From: Bacillota bacterium
Lineage (GTDB): Bacteria; Bacillota; Clostridia; Acetivibrionales; DSM-1351
DNA: 27,936 nt
Reading direction: 5' to 3'
NCBI GenBank assembly: GCA_023397905.1
Contig: JAEWSZ010000029.1
Coordinates: forward strand, 1 to 27,936
The translations under genes were made by a program, and so were the position numbers. The notes beneath the pieces are model-generated. The model searched no databases and had not been told where the DNA came from. It was given only the letters and a program-made list of their open reading frames with translations. Below, piece by piece: positions 7,207 through 15,470 of the stretch (positions are counted from its first letter, which is position 1; the number at the start of each line of letters is the position of its first letter).

Positions 7207-8328
7207 TTATACGACGGCTGGAAGTGAAATAGAAAAAGTCGTTTTTCGATGTTCACTTTGGACACAAATAGTCCCGTTATGAAGTGCAATAATATCTTGG
7301 GCAATCGCAAGACCTAAACCAGATCCGCCGGTAGTGGCCTGCCGTGCATCATCGGCACGATAAAACTTTTCAAAAATATGGGTTTGTTCTTCCGGTGAAA
7401 TGGTTTCGCCTGCATTTGTTATGGTGATGATTGCAGTACCCCCTCGTAGAGAGGCACCGATATGGATAACACTGTTTTTGTCGCTGTATGTGATTGCATT
7501 TCTAAGTAAGTTTTGAAACGCTCTTGCCAGATAATCCGCGTCGCCATAAACCCGGATATCCTCTTTGATATTAATTTCAGCCCGTTTCAAATTGGCTTCC
7601 ATCTGTGGATAGAATTCATCCACAAGCTGAATCAGCATGTAGTTCAGATCAATCTCTTTTTTTGATATTACAATATCCTGCCGATGAAAACGGGTAATTT
7701 CAAAAAACTCATTGATCAGCTTTTCAAGGCGGTTTGCCTTTTCCAGACTGATACGAATACATTTTTCCCGCTGTACTTCCGGCATCTCCTTCGTTTCATC
7801 CAAAACACTCAAATAGCCGACGATAGAAGTCAATGGCGTTTTAATATCGTGCGCCAGATACATAATCAGATCATCTTTTTTCTGTTCGGACAACGCGGCC
7901 TTTGCCCGTTGTTGCTCCAATGTACGCTGGACCGTATTAAGATTTTCCTCCACGGATTTCATTTCAGGCGGCATTTTAATAGCTTCATGTTCTGTACTCA
8001 ATAGTGAGTGAATCCCCTTGTTGATTTGATCAAAGTACTTTCCAAACCAGGTTAATGAGAAGTGGAACAGACATAGAAACACAATACCCACCGCCAGAAA
8101 CATAAACTCTGTCCAATGATTGCGGAAGATAGCGGTATAGATTTCGAGAGCACGATCATAACTTGCACCAAACACAAATGAAATAAAGTAAATCGTCCAA
8201 ACGCCAATTTTTCCTTGCAGAAAATTATAGAGGATTAATGCTGCGGCTGCGGATATGATAAGTACAAGAACCATTTGAACGAATACTTTTCGCCTCATCC
8301 TTGAATAATCATTTTTTTCAGTTTTCAA
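7207..8328 (-). CDS. vanS: VanS-like sensor histidine kinase
   Basis: A 373-residue inner-membrane kinase with two helices (about 16-37 and 75-95) around a short outer loop. A HisKA domain with phosphorylated His160 in YLAHDIKTPLTSIVGYLS and an HATPase domain (NLLRNAITYS, then GGSGLGLAIA) follow. Much of the text matches VanS of VanA-type enterococci as I remember it, for example NDYS near the start, FAKYFDEIN-like GKYFDQIN, and the phosphoacceptor block. The start is TTG at 8328, overlapping the end of the regulator gene by 11 bases, the same overlap style as in vanRS. VanS senses glycopeptides or their effect on the wall. No vanH, vanA or vanX lies in this window, so the output here is probably different. 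Confidence 0.85.
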   Translation of the reverse strand: MKTEKNDYSRMRRKVFVQMVLVLIISAAAALILYNFLQGKIGVWTIYFISFVFGASYDRALEIYTAIFRNHWTEFMFLAVGIVFLCLFHFSLTWFGKYFDQINKGIHSLLSTEHEAIKMPPEMKSVEENLNTVQRTLEQQRAKAALSEQKKDDLIMYLAHDIKTPLTSIVGYLSVLDETKEMPEVQREKCIRISLEKANRLEKLINEFFEITRFHRQDIVISKKEIDLNYMLIQLVDEFYPQMEANLKRAEINIKEDIRVYGDADYLARAFQNLLRNAITYSDKNSVIHIGASLRGGTAIITITNAGETISPEEQTHIFEKFYRADDARQATTGGSGLGLAIAQDIIALHNGTICVQSEHRKTTFSISLPAVV

Positions 8329-9031
8329 TTTTATACCCCACTCCCCATACAGTCTTTATATATCTTGGTTCATCAATCGCATCGCCCATTTTTTCACGCA
8401 AGTGTCGTACATGGACGGTGATCGTATTACTATTTTTGTCATAGTACTCATCTTGCCATACTGCATGGAAAAGTTCTTCCGAAGTTACGACGGAGCCTTT
8501 CTTTTCACACAATGCCTGTAAAATCTTGAACTCTGTCGGCGTAAGCGATATGGATATATCATTCACGGTACATACATGAGCGCCTATATCCAGAACTAAG
8601 CCCGCAGGAGTAGAAATTACCTTTGCCGCGCTTGGGGTATCCGTTTGAGCAGGAGCGTTGCCGTATTTTTTATAACGGCGCAGTTGCGCCTTTACTCGTG
8701 CCAATAACTCCAATGGTTTGAATGGTTTGGTCACATAATCGTCCGCGCCGAAAGTAAGCCCTGTTATCTTGTCGGCTTCCTCATCCTTTGCTGTCAGCAT
8801 GATAATGGGGTAGGTATAGTGTTCTCTTATCTTTTTACAAATCATAAGGCCGTTTATTCCCGGCAGCATAATGTCCAATATGACAAGGTCAAACTCTGTT
8901 GTTGCGATACAATTCAGAGCCTCGTCTGCCGAATAAAATTTGAATACGGTATAATTCTCATTTTGCAGATACATTTCTATCAGGTCTGCAATTTCATGTT
9001 CATCATCTACAATCAGTATCTTTTCAGGCAT
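8318..9031 (-). CDS. vanR: VanR-like OmpR-family response regulator
   Basis: A 237-residue protein with an N-terminal receiver (phosphorylated Asp53 in VILDIMLPG; Thr80 and Lys102 in the switch) and a C-terminal winged helix ending IKTVWGVGYKIEN. The opening KILIVDDEHEIADLIEMYLQ and the block NTITVHVRHLREKM are close to VanR of VanA type as I recall it. An extra ~8 residues in the linker (about 120-135) are Ala/Thr/Pro-rich. AGGAAGGA precedes the ATG. It pairs with the overlapping VanS-like kinase. Likely targets are its own promoter and the adjacent ABC operon, both of which have VanR-box-like sequences. Confidence 0.88.
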   Translation of the reverse strand: MPEKILIVDDEHEIADLIEMYLQNENYTVFKFYSADEALNCIATTEFDLVILDIMLPGINGLMICKKIREHYTYPIIMLTAKDEEADKITGLTFGADDYVTKPFKPLELLARVKAQLRRYKKYGNAPAQTDTPSAAKVISTPAGLVLDIGAHVCTVNDISISLTPTEFKILQALCEKKGSVVTSEELFHAVWQDEYYDKNSNTITVHVRHLREKMGDAIDEPRYIKTVWGVGYKIEN

Positions 9032-9079
9032 GGCCGTTGTTCCTTCCTATCATTTCCTGTTCTTTATTATCAAGTTATT

Positions 9080-9146
9080 ATTCTATCAAATTTCCGCAGG
9101 ATATTTATGATTTTCTGCATTACAAATCATTAAGACTTTCTTAAGG
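9080..9146 (-). promoter_or_regulatory. Promoter region of the vanRS-like operon with direct repeats
   Basis: An extended -10, TGATAGAAT, lies at 9088-9080 with no convincing -35. Further upstream CTTAAG (9145-9140) and CTTAAT (9134-9129) form a direct repeat with an 11-bp period, the layout bound by OmpR-family regulators. The overlapping CCTTAAGAAAGT (9146-9135) resembles the VanR box. Autoactivation is the likely function. Confidence 0.5.
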
Positions 9147-9162
9147 GGGATGAAAGGAAGCG

Positions 9163-9198
9163 GGCGGCAGTTACCCTAATGCAATAGGGTCTGCCGCC
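9163..9198 (-). terminator. Long stem-loop after the second kinase gene
   Basis: GGCGGCAG pairs with CTGCCGCC and the inner ACCCTA with TAGGGT, leaving a six-base loop and a two-base bulge. It lies 11 bases beyond the kinase stop. On the minus strand the tail is CGCTTCCTTTC, which is T-rich but not a run, so it is a likely though weak terminator separating this operon from vanRS. Confidence 0.6.
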
Positions 9199-9208
9199 TT
9201 TGCGGCAA

Positions 9209-10537
9209 TTATGAAAGCGTAAATGTGAAAGTTGTCATTTCATTTTCCACGCTTGCGGCTGTTATTTCGCCGCCAAGCTTATCCATACGGGTCTTTGCAA
9301 TGGATAAACCCAAGCCATAACCGCCGTTTTCTCCTGTCCGTGATTGATCGGCCTGATAAAACCGGTCAAATATTCTTGACAAATCCTGCGGCGCAATGCC
9401 TTTTCCGCTGTTTTTCACGGTACAGGTGACAAGCCGATTTGTTTCTGTGAGGGATACATTGATTTGTCCGTTTTCATACGTGTATTTGATGGCGTTATCA
9501 TATAAAATGGTAAATACCTGTGCAACCAATTCCATATCGCTATTGACGATAATCCCCGGCTCGATGGACCGGGAGAGTGCAATTCCTTTTTCGTAAACAG
9601 CCGCTTCCATTGATTGCACTATTTCAGAAACCTTTTCGCTCATATTAAAGGGCGCTTTATTGATTTCCACATTTTCATTTTCCATTTTCGCCAGAGAGAG
9701 CAGGCTGTTTATAAGATTGGCCATCCGGTCTGTGCCGGCTTTCATGTATTCAAGCCATTTGATTTGGCTGATGATGGTTTCATTCTTGTTTGCCAAAAGG
9801 ACATCGTAATTGGCGTTAATAATGGAGAGCGGCGTTTTAAGCTCATGGGAAGCGTCCGCTATAAACTGCCTTTGTTTTTTCCACGCTTCCGAGACCGGTT
9901 TAATCGAACGGTTGGCAAAAATAAGGCTGATAAGGAATATGGCAGCCAGCACAGCAAAGCCGACAATCATAAAGGTTAAGGCCAAAGTTCTTAAAGTTTC
10001 CATACTGTCGTTAACATCCAGAAACGAAATCTGATAGTTCCCGTCTTGAGAGGCGATAATCGTTTGCATACCGTTTTCGTTGAGAATGCGTGTGCTGATG
10101 GCAGGCGTGAGGGCATATTGCCATAGCTTATTATTTATTTTTATGGTCCCATGACCGGCTTTGTTTTTCCAGGCGGTTTCCGCGGCCTGATGGTATGAAG
10201 CTTCCGGCATATCGATCAGAGAATCTATGTTTTGGACATTTCCGTATTTATCCACCTTAATGTGAAAAGACAATGAATAGTCTGCCGAGAGCCGTTTTTC
10301 CTCTACGTCAACAGCAACAGAGTCATTAACAGCAATTCCACCACTTGAAGCATCACCACTTGTTTCAGAAGCCACAACAGAAAATTGTCCTCCCGCTATG
10401 GCATCCAGCTTTCTCATATTTTCCGCTTGGATATTGTTATTCGTGATAAGATAGATAGAGGCAAAGGCGATCAGCACCACCACGGATGTCAGCAGCGTGT
10501 TTAAGAAAAGTATTTTATTCCGGAGCCGTCTGAGCAT
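9209..10537 (-). CDS. Sensor histidine kinase with large outer domain
   Basis: A 442-residue membrane kinase. A first helix (about 10-32) is followed by an outer sensing domain of roughly 150 residues, a second helix (about 184-207), HisKA with His231 in ADASHELKTPLSII, and HATPase motifs ending GGYGLGLSIA. No classical HAMP domain is obvious, only a short linker. The ATG follows the regulator stop with no gap (TAAATG), so the pair is coupled. The outer domain differs from the small loop of the VanS-like kinase, so this system should bind a ligand or protein outside the cell. The co-located exported Asp-box protein is a candidate partner or target (inference). Confidence 0.9.
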   Translation of the reverse strand: MLRRLRNKILFLNTLLTSVVVLIAFASIYLITNNNIQAENMRKLDAIAGGQFSVVASETSGDASSGGIAVNDSVAVDVEEKRLSADYSLSFHIKVDKYGNVQNIDSLIDMPEASYHQAAETAWKNKAGHGTIKINNKLWQYALTPAISTRILNENGMQTIIASQDGNYQISFLDVNDSMETLRTLALTFMIVGFAVLAAIFLISLIFANRSIKPVSEAWKKQRQFIADASHELKTPLSIINANYDVLLANKNETIISQIKWLEYMKAGTDRMANLINSLLSLAKMENENVEINKAPFNMSEKVSEIVQSMEAAVYEKGIALSRSIEPGIIVNSDMELVAQVFTILYDNAIKYTYENGQINVSLTETNRLVTCTVKNSGKGIAPQDLSRIFDRFYQADQSRTGENGGYGLGLSIAKTRMDKLGGEITAASVENEMTTFTFTLS

Positions 10538-11224
10538 TTACTTCCCACCTTTCCCGTCCTGCAGCAGATAACCCGCGCCTCGGATCGTGCGCAATGAAAC
10601 GCTGGATTGTATTTGGCCAATCTTTTTGCGCAGAAGGGATACATGGATTTCCACACGGTTATCTTCGGCATTGGAATCATAACCCCACAATTTTTCAATG
10701 ATATGCTCTTTTAAAACAGTGGTATTTTTTCTGTGAATAAGCAATTCCAACAGTTGAGCTTCTTTTATTGATAAAGTTGCTTCACACGTTCCGCATGCGA
10801 GCAACAGAGTATGCGGATTAAATTGGACGTCGCCAAATAATAGGGTTCCTTCATTATTTAATTCGGGCTGCCTCCGGCCCAATGCGCGTAATCGCGCCAG
10901 GAGTTCGTCCGTATGAAAGGGTTTTGGCAGATAATCGTCCGCGCCGCAGTCAAGGCCATGCACTTTATCCTCGATCTGGCCTTTTGCCGTAAGCAGGATA
11001 ACCGGCGTTTTGATACCGCTTTGCCGGATCTCCCTGAGCACTGTCAACCCATCTTTTTTAGGGAGCATAATGTCAAGGACAATCATGTCGTAAATATTGG
11101 AAAGAGCACAATCAAGCCCATATTCACCGTCGTATGCCAGATCAACGGCATAATGGTTATGCTTCAAAACCTGCGCGATGGCTTCCGCTATATATTTTTC
11201 ATCTTCAACCATCAATAGTCGCAT
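10538..11224 (-). CDS. OmpR-family response regulator (CutR/QseB-like)
   Basis: A 228-residue regulator with a receiver (Asp51 in IVLDIMLP, Thr79, Lys101 in PKPF) and a winged-helix output domain ending SLRTIRGAGYLLQ. The receiver wording (VEDEKYIAEAIAQVLKHNHY) is typical of CutR/TcrA-like regulators of Gram-positives. The ribosome site GGAGGATG lies well placed before the ATG. It forms an operon with the kinase downstream and probably with the exported protein gene upstream. That gene's promoter has an 11-bp-period direct repeat that this regulator could bind. Confidence 0.9.
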   Translation of the reverse strand: MRLLMVEDEKYIAEAIAQVLKHNHYAVDLAYDGEYGLDCALSNIYDMIVLDIMLPKKDGLTVLREIRQSGIKTPVILLTAKGQIEDKVHGLDCGADDYLPKPFHTDELLARLRALGRRQPELNNEGTLLFGDVQFNPHTLLLACGTCEATLSIKEAQLLELLIHRKNTTVLKEHIIEKLWGYDSNAEDNRVEIHVSLLRKKIGQIQSSVSLRTIRGAGYLLQDGKGGK

Positions 11225-11249
11225 TGTTCATCCTCCGATAAATAACATC

Positions 11250-11285
11250 TATGGCAAAGGAAGCTGTTTACGCTCCTTTGCCATA
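11250..11285 (-). terminator. Stem-loop between exported-protein gene and regulator gene
   Basis: TATGGCAAAGGA(A)GC pairs with GCTCCTTTGCCATA, a 14-bp stem with a one-base bulge and a seven-base loop. The minus-strand tail AGATGTTATTT is weak in T. It may partly terminate after the small exported protein, giving more of that protein than of the regulator and kinase, or it may stabilise the mRNA. Confidence 0.6.
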
Positions 11286-11301
11286 AATATTATCGCTTAA
11301 T

Positions 11302-11733
11302 TTATTCTGCGTCTATGGTGACGCCGGCAGGAGCGTTTTCACTCCAAGTATGTCCACCGTCTGTGGAATAAAGAAATTTACCGTCTTCCTGCTTTACAGC
11401 TACGTTGGCGTTGGCAACGGCGCCTATGGCAGCAGTAACGGCTGCATTAACGTCACCAACCGCACCATCAGGGGGAGTGCCGATAAAAATGCTGTGCTCT
11501 CCGTTTCCACCCGTTGAAACCGTGGCGCCGTCCGGCACCTTATCGCTCCAGGTTTGCCCTCCGTCAGTGGAATACCGTGCACCGTTACCGTCAATGGCGA
11601 CCTGCAAACTTTCCAAGTTGCTTGCAGCGAGCGCTGTCAGCGTGCTAAGGGATAGCGCAAGCGCCGCGGCAAGGACAATAGCGGACGCTTTCTTTTTACA
11701 AGTATTAAGGGTTATTGCCAATTTTTCTCGCAT
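11302..11733 (-). CDS. Small exported protein with two Asp-box repeats
   Basis: A 143-residue protein. Residues 1-38 form a signal peptide: a basic start, a long Ala/Leu core and an ALAA cleavage region, here following a KKK patch. The mature part holds two near-copies, ARYSTDGGQTWSD (about 52-64) and FLYSTDGGHTWSE (about 120-132). STDGGxTW is the Asp-box motif found as loops in sialidase and sortilin propellers, but two copies cannot make a propeller. I chose ATG 11733 because GGAGG lies eight bases ahead; the in-frame codon at 11754 has none. The function is unknown. It is the first gene before a two-component pair and may be its accessory or a secreted effector. Confidence 0.8.
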   Translation of the reverse strand: MREKLAITLNTCKKKASAIVLAAALALSLSTLTALAASNLESLQVAIDGNGARYSTDGGQTWSDKVPDGATVSTGGNGEHSIFIGTPPDGAVGDVNAAVTAAIGAVANANVAVKQEDGKFLYSTDGGHTWSENAPAGVTIDAE

Positions 11734-11786
11734 TGAGATTACCTCCGTTTTCAATTTTGTTTTGTAGGCAGCTACCTTACATACCC

Positions 11787-11818
11787 ATCATAATCCCAAA
11801 ACCTTTAGTGAACCTTTA
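11787..11818 (-). promoter_or_regulatory. Promoter with 11-bp direct repeats before the exported-protein gene
   Basis: The minus strand carries TAAAGGTT twice (11818-11811 and 11807-11800), an 11-bp period, followed by the -10 TATGAT (11792-11787). The second copy overlaps where a -35 would be. This is the classic design of an OmpR-family-activated promoter. The neighbouring CutR-like regulator is the likely binder. Confidence 0.65.
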
Positions 11819-11931
11819 CTTAAAAATGGATTTTGGAGAAAAAGATGTAATCAAGCGGAGGAAACTTCCTTGTATTAAATTGGCATCAGTAGCCACATAT
11901 ACCTTAATGCTTTTCCACTTTCCTAAACAAT

Positions 11932-12798
11932 CTACGTCAGCAATCTACCTATCAGATAAAGCAAATAAATATGGAGCGGATAGTAGATGTAGAAAAAGTA
12001 TTTCATTGATTTTCCCTTATTCCCGTTATACAGCCATATGAGCGGCAGAGATAAAAACATCCAATATTGGTCCGGAACAAACAATTCAAAAAACCGGAAA
12101 TGAAAGGATACGGGGATATGGGTCATCAGCAGGCCGCTTGCCGCACAAAGTAATGCAAACAGAGAGCATTGCTGCTTTTTATCACGAAGGAAATACCATA
12201 AAACTCCCAACAATATAAACACGAATGAGTATTCGACTGAAAAAGGATTAGGAAACAGGACGCATGTAAGTTTAACAATGATATACTTTGCCGTATCGGA
12301 GAAGCCTGTAAGGTTATATACAAGCATTTCTATGTAGGCAAAGCCAAATGTCAGGATAATTGCAAAAAGCGGCGGGAGTGTTTGAGAAGGGTTTTTTTCC
12401 TGGACGCCCTGTATTATCCTTTCAATCAACGTGGCATAGAGCGCGACATAGAAAAGTGTCGTAAAAATATTGCCTGGGGCGGTCTGTAAATACTCTGAAG
12501 GCCAGGCTAGATCAATCACGAGATTCATTGTGCCCATGGCCAGGGAAGCAATGTACAAACGCAGTACGAATTTCTCTTTGCTTCTTGTATGCCGCATTCC
12601 TTGCGACAACGCATACAAAAACAGGGGAGCTGCTATCCTGCCTATGATCCGTGTCGTTTCAGAAGCGGTATTGATCGCCGGAACGACTGACAGAAATGCA
12701 GCAGTATGATCCAATGTCATGAAGATGACGGCCAGTATTTTTAGCTGAAAGCTATTCAAACCTTTTTTTAATATGTTTGGTATATCACGCAATGTCAT
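11932..12798 (-). CDS. TraX family membrane protein (copy 1)
   Basis: A 288-residue protein with about eight hydrophobic helices. It opens LNSFQLKILAVIFMTLDHTA and closes with WLYNGNKGKSMKYFFYIYYP, both hallmarks of the TraX family. F-plasmid TraX acetylates the N-terminus of pilin; chromosomal TraX proteins in Firmicutes are of unknown substrate and relate to membrane acyltransferases. The ATG at 12798 has only a weak purine tract ahead (GAAAGTGGG). The protein keeps the Asp-His pair in TLDHT, unlike copy 2. It lies downstream of, and on the same strand as, the blaI-traX-M56 operon, with 186 bp between, so it may be transcribed with it or alone. Confidence 0.85.
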   Translation of the reverse strand: MTLRDIPNILKKGLNSFQLKILAVIFMTLDHTAAFLSVVPAINTASETTRIIGRIAAPLFLYALSQGMRHTRSKEKFVLRLYIASLAMGTMNLVIDLAWPSEYLQTAPGNIFTTLFYVALYATLIERIIQGVQEKNPSQTLPPLFAIILTFGFAYIEMLVYNLTGFSDTAKYIIVKLTCVLFPNPFSVEYSFVFILLGVLWYFLRDKKQQCSLFALLCAASGLLMTHIPVSFHFRFFELFVPDQYWMFLSLPLIWLYNGNKGKSMKYFFYIYYPLHIYLLYLIGRLLT

Positions 12799-12828
12799 TA
12801 TCTGTTCCCACTTTCTTTCGGTATATTC

Positions 12829-12861
12829 AACTCCACTAAAAACGGTTTTTATTTCGGAGTT
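12829..12861 (-). terminator. Imperfect hairpin between the M56 gene and traX copy 1
   Basis: AACTCC (12829-12834) pairs with GGAGTT (12856-12861), and an inner AAAAAC pairs with GTTTTT. It lies about 125 bases after the M56 stop on the minus strand. The tail is not T-rich, so termination is only possible. The rest of 12799-12984 is AT-rich and holds nothing else I can support. Confidence 0.35.
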
Positions 12862-12984
12862 TGTTTATCTGACCAGCTTTCTTCTTTAATAACGTACAGG
12901 AAAGAAAAATCCCTGCAATATCTTATATAATTCGTACTTCCAAAAAAATATAAAGCAAATATGAAATGGGGAGCGTATTTGTTC

Positions 12985-14172
12985 TCACTTGCGTTCGATA
13001 TGTTCAACTCCGCCCCAAATGGCCTTTTCTTCGGAAGATACCTCTTGAATTTCAGCTTCTTTCGCAGCTCCGTCAATTTTATTTATATCATTTTCGCCCA
13101 TTTCCATAGCGGACAGGACAGCGGCGTTAGATGGTACAGTCGGCGGTTGCTGTATATTATGAGTTTCATTGCCAATAACGGAGATAACCACATCCGTCCC
13201 GGCGCCGGATAAAGTTACTTCCGCAAAAGAGCCGGATGCCATAGCCGAGGTGCCAAATACAGTCACTGTAACAATAATCAGGCTCAAAGCCAGTATCATG
13301 CCGGCAGGGGAGGTTTTTTTCACTTTCATGATTGATACAATTCTTTCCTCAATCGCGTTTTTGCTGAAATTGCTTACGAAAGGGGTCAGCTTGCTTCTCT
13401 TTTCTTCAAGATGAATCAGTGTTGTGGCATAAGCCGATTTCACCGTTTCCCCGAATGTCCGCACCACTGTTTCATCACAGGACAGTTCAATGTCCCGGTT
13501 AAATAATATGTACATCACCCATACTAAGGGATTGAACCAATGCATACACAGGGCGGCGGCCAGCAGCAGCTTGGTCAGCGTGTCAAACCGCCGGATATGC
13601 ACAAACTCATGGGCAAGGATATACCGCAGCCGGGTTTCGTCCATCCAGTCCGTTGCCTTGGGGAGCAGCACCACGGGGCGGAAGATCCCATAAGTCAGAG
13701 GCGCGGTGATCTTATCTGATTGCCGGATATCCACCTTGCGCCTTGTGGGGTGTTCCCGCTGCCAGCCTTTCACAAATTCGTTTTCAATCGGCAAAGCGGT
13801 CCTATATTCCCTGCGGCAGCGAAGATGCGTTACAAGGAAAAACACGGCGCAGGCCAGTGTGCCTATCGCCCAAATCAGCACAAGGGGCGGCAGTATTTCA
13901 GCGACCGTATCCGCAAATGCGGTATCTGCCCTGCCAGCCATCGTCACAATATAGGGCGTATCTATCGTCGCAGCCTTATGCTTCAACAGGTCTGCGACCG
14001 TATAAACGCTGAACCGCGATGGGATGGAAAAAGGGATGAGCAGCCGGCACAATGCCACGCCCCACAGGACAAGAAATGTCTTCTTAGGCAGTTTGTGAAG
14101 GGCCAGTGCACGGATGATCACAACAGCCAGGATAAGAACGGAAGCCGAAAGGCTCATTTCCAATATTGTCAA
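12985..14172 (-). CDS. M56 family sensor peptidase (BlaR1/MecR1-like, no penicillin-binding domain)
   Basis: A 395-residue membrane protein. Helices near the start and around residue 95 precede the zinc peptidase motif AHEFVHIRR (His188, Glu189, His192). The downstream HWFNPLVW and ELSCDE block (third ligand around Glu234) completes the M56 active site. After a helix near residue 290 there is only an ~85-residue outer tail rather than the ~240-residue penicillin-binding sensor of BlaR1. I start at TTG 14172 because AAGGAGG is eight bases ahead; an in-frame ATG follows at 14157. M56 proteins cleave BlaI-type repressors on sensing wall damage. Its partner repressor is two genes upstream. Confidence 0.88.
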   Translation of the reverse strand: MTILEMSLSASVLILAVVIIRALALHKLPKKTFLVLWGVALCRLLIPFSIPSRFSVYTVADLLKHKAATIDTPYIVTMAGRADTAFADTVAEILPPLVLIWAIGTLACAVFFLVTHLRCRREYRTALPIENEFVKGWQREHPTRRKVDIRQSDKITAPLTYGIFRPVVLLPKATDWMDETRLRYILAHEFVHIRRFDTLTKLLLAAALCMHWFNPLVWVMYILFNRDIELSCDETVVRTFGETVKSAYATTLIHLEEKRSKLTPFVSNFSKNAIEERIVSIMKVKKTSPAGMILALSLIIVTVTVFGTSAMASGSFAEVTLSGAGTDVVISVIGNETHNIQQPPTVPSNAAVLSAMEMGENDINKIDGAAKEAEIQEVSSEEKAIWGGVEHIERK

Positions 14173-14186
14173 CTTCGTCGCCTCCT

Positions 14187-15092
14187 TTAATAACCGCCGA
14201 ACAAAGCGGCAATACCGATCAACAGGTACAGATGCAGAGGATAATAAAGGTAGAAAAGGGCTTTCATCTTTCTGCCCCGCTGGCCGTTGTACAGCCAGAT
14301 AAAAGGTAGCGCCAGAATCATCCAATATTGATTATCCAGAAAAATTTCGTAAAACGGCCCGAAAAAACCATCTATTCCGTTCATGTAGATGTTTCCCGCC
14401 AGACTAATGCCGCAGAATACAGCAAAGAGGAACATTTGCCAATGGCGCTCCCGCACCAGATACCACACGATGCCCATAGCGATAAACAAGAACTGATACT
14501 CTGTTTCCATCGGACTTGGAATAATCGCTTTGACAAGATCCATTATCGTAAAAAGCTGCGATGCTTCCAGGTTGGGGAAAAGCTGGGGCAAGCCTCTATG
14601 CATATACACAGAGAGCCAGTGCGGAAACCAAGCGATAACAATTCCCATCGAACACAGCGCCAGATGCTTCCAGTTTTTATCTTTTACAGAATTCCAAATG
14701 CTTTCAAGCAAAAAGCTGAACAATAGGGTATAAAACAAAGTGTAAAAGATACGGAAGTTTGCATACAGCCCCGCTTCAGCGAGGAAAAAATTGATAAGCC
14801 CCATGATAAGCCCCGCCAGATAAAGCCGGAGCAGGAACTTTCCTTTGCTGCGGGTATGGTGTCCGCTTTCTACCACTATATATAAAAACAGGAGCGCGGA
14901 AAAACGGCAAATGGCTTGAACGATGACGTCATAGTCATTAACAACAGGGACTATGGTTTTTAGAAACATGACAGTATGTCCCAAAGTCATAAATACAAGG
15001 GCGATGATCTTTAACTGAAAAGAATTCAATCCATTGCACAAGGGAAAAGGCAGCCGGCTGATGCGCTTCATATGTAACGGCATATCAGACAT
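14187..15092 (-). CDS. TraX family membrane protein (copy 2), between blaI and M56
   Basis: A 301-residue polytopic protein related to copy 1: LNSFQLKIIALVFMTLGHTV near the start, DNQYWMILALPFIWLYNGQR and KALFYLYYPLHLYLL near the end. The Asp-His pair of the family is Gly-His here. I prefer the ATG at 15092 because GAGG lies eight bases ahead; GTG 15101 and ATG 15098 are also in frame. It overlaps the blaI end by eight bases and stops 14 bases before the M56 start, so all three form one operon under BlaI control. That position makes a role in envelope modification in response to wall stress plausible (inference). Confidence 0.85.
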   Translation of the reverse strand: MSDMPLHMKRISRLPFPLCNGLNSFQLKIIALVFMTLGHTVMFLKTIVPVVNDYDVIVQAICRFSALLFLYIVVESGHHTRSKGKFLLRLYLAGLIMGLINFFLAEAGLYANFRIFYTLFYTLLFSFLLESIWNSVKDKNWKHLALCSMGIVIAWFPHWLSVYMHRGLPQLFPNLEASQLFTIMDLVKAIIPSPMETEYQFLFIAMGIVWYLVRERHWQMFLFAVFCGISLAGNIYMNGIDGFFGPFYEIFLDNQYWMILALPFIWLYNGQRGRKMKALFYLYYPLHLYLLIGIAALFGGY

Positions 15093-15456
15093 TCGCATCA
15101 CCTCGTTCCAGATTGCTGAGAATCTGCTTTAGCCTTTCGATCTCTGCGGTTGTTAGGTTCTTTTGCCCCAAAATAGAAGCAACGAGCTGATCGGCGGCGC
15201 CGCCGTACATTTTGTTGATAAGCTCCGTGGTTTCCACTTCCCGCGCCTGTTCTATCGTGACAAGGGGATGGCAAATGAAATCGGAATCATACCGTTCTAT
15301 GGCTCCTTTGTCGATACACCTTTTGATAAGCGTGTAAGTGGTCGTCTTACTCCAGCCAACCTGTGCTTTCAAAATTTTCGCAATTCGCCTGGCGGCCGTA
15401 TCACCCTCTTTCCATAGAACGTCCATGATTTTAAGCTCCGAATCGAACAGCTTCAT
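15085..15456 (-). CDS. blaI: BlaI/MecI/CopY family repressor
   Basis: A 123-residue protein. It opens KLFDSELKIMDVLWKEGDTA with a winged-helix DNA-binding domain in the first 75 residues (GWSKTTTYTLIKRCIDKGAI), and the C-terminal part forms the dimerisation helices. BlaI-type repressors bind as dimers to palindromes and are cut by an M56 sensor protease when the wall is attacked. AAAGGAG precedes the ATG at a good distance. Two matching 14-bp palindromes lie in its own promoter. It heads the blaI-traX-M56 operon. No beta-lactamase or mecA-like gene lies in the window, so the targets may be this operon itself and genes elsewhere. Confidence 0.92.
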   Translation of the reverse strand: MKLFDSELKIMDVLWKEGDTAARRIAKILKAQVGWSKTTTYTLIKRCIDKGAIERYDSDFICHPLVTIEQAREVETTELINKMYGGAADQLVASILGQKNLTTAEIERLKQILSNLERGDANV

Positions 15457-15470
15457 AAAAAGCGCTCCTT

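Noticed and set aside
7028..9160. A full vancomycin resistance (van) cluster
   Set aside because: Only VanR/VanS-like proteins are present. No ligase, dehydrogenase or D,D-dipeptidase gene is found on either strand nearby.
13720..14190. A 156-residue plus-strand open frame
   Set aside because: It lies opposite the M56 peptidase, which has complete motifs; no ribosome site or family match was seen.
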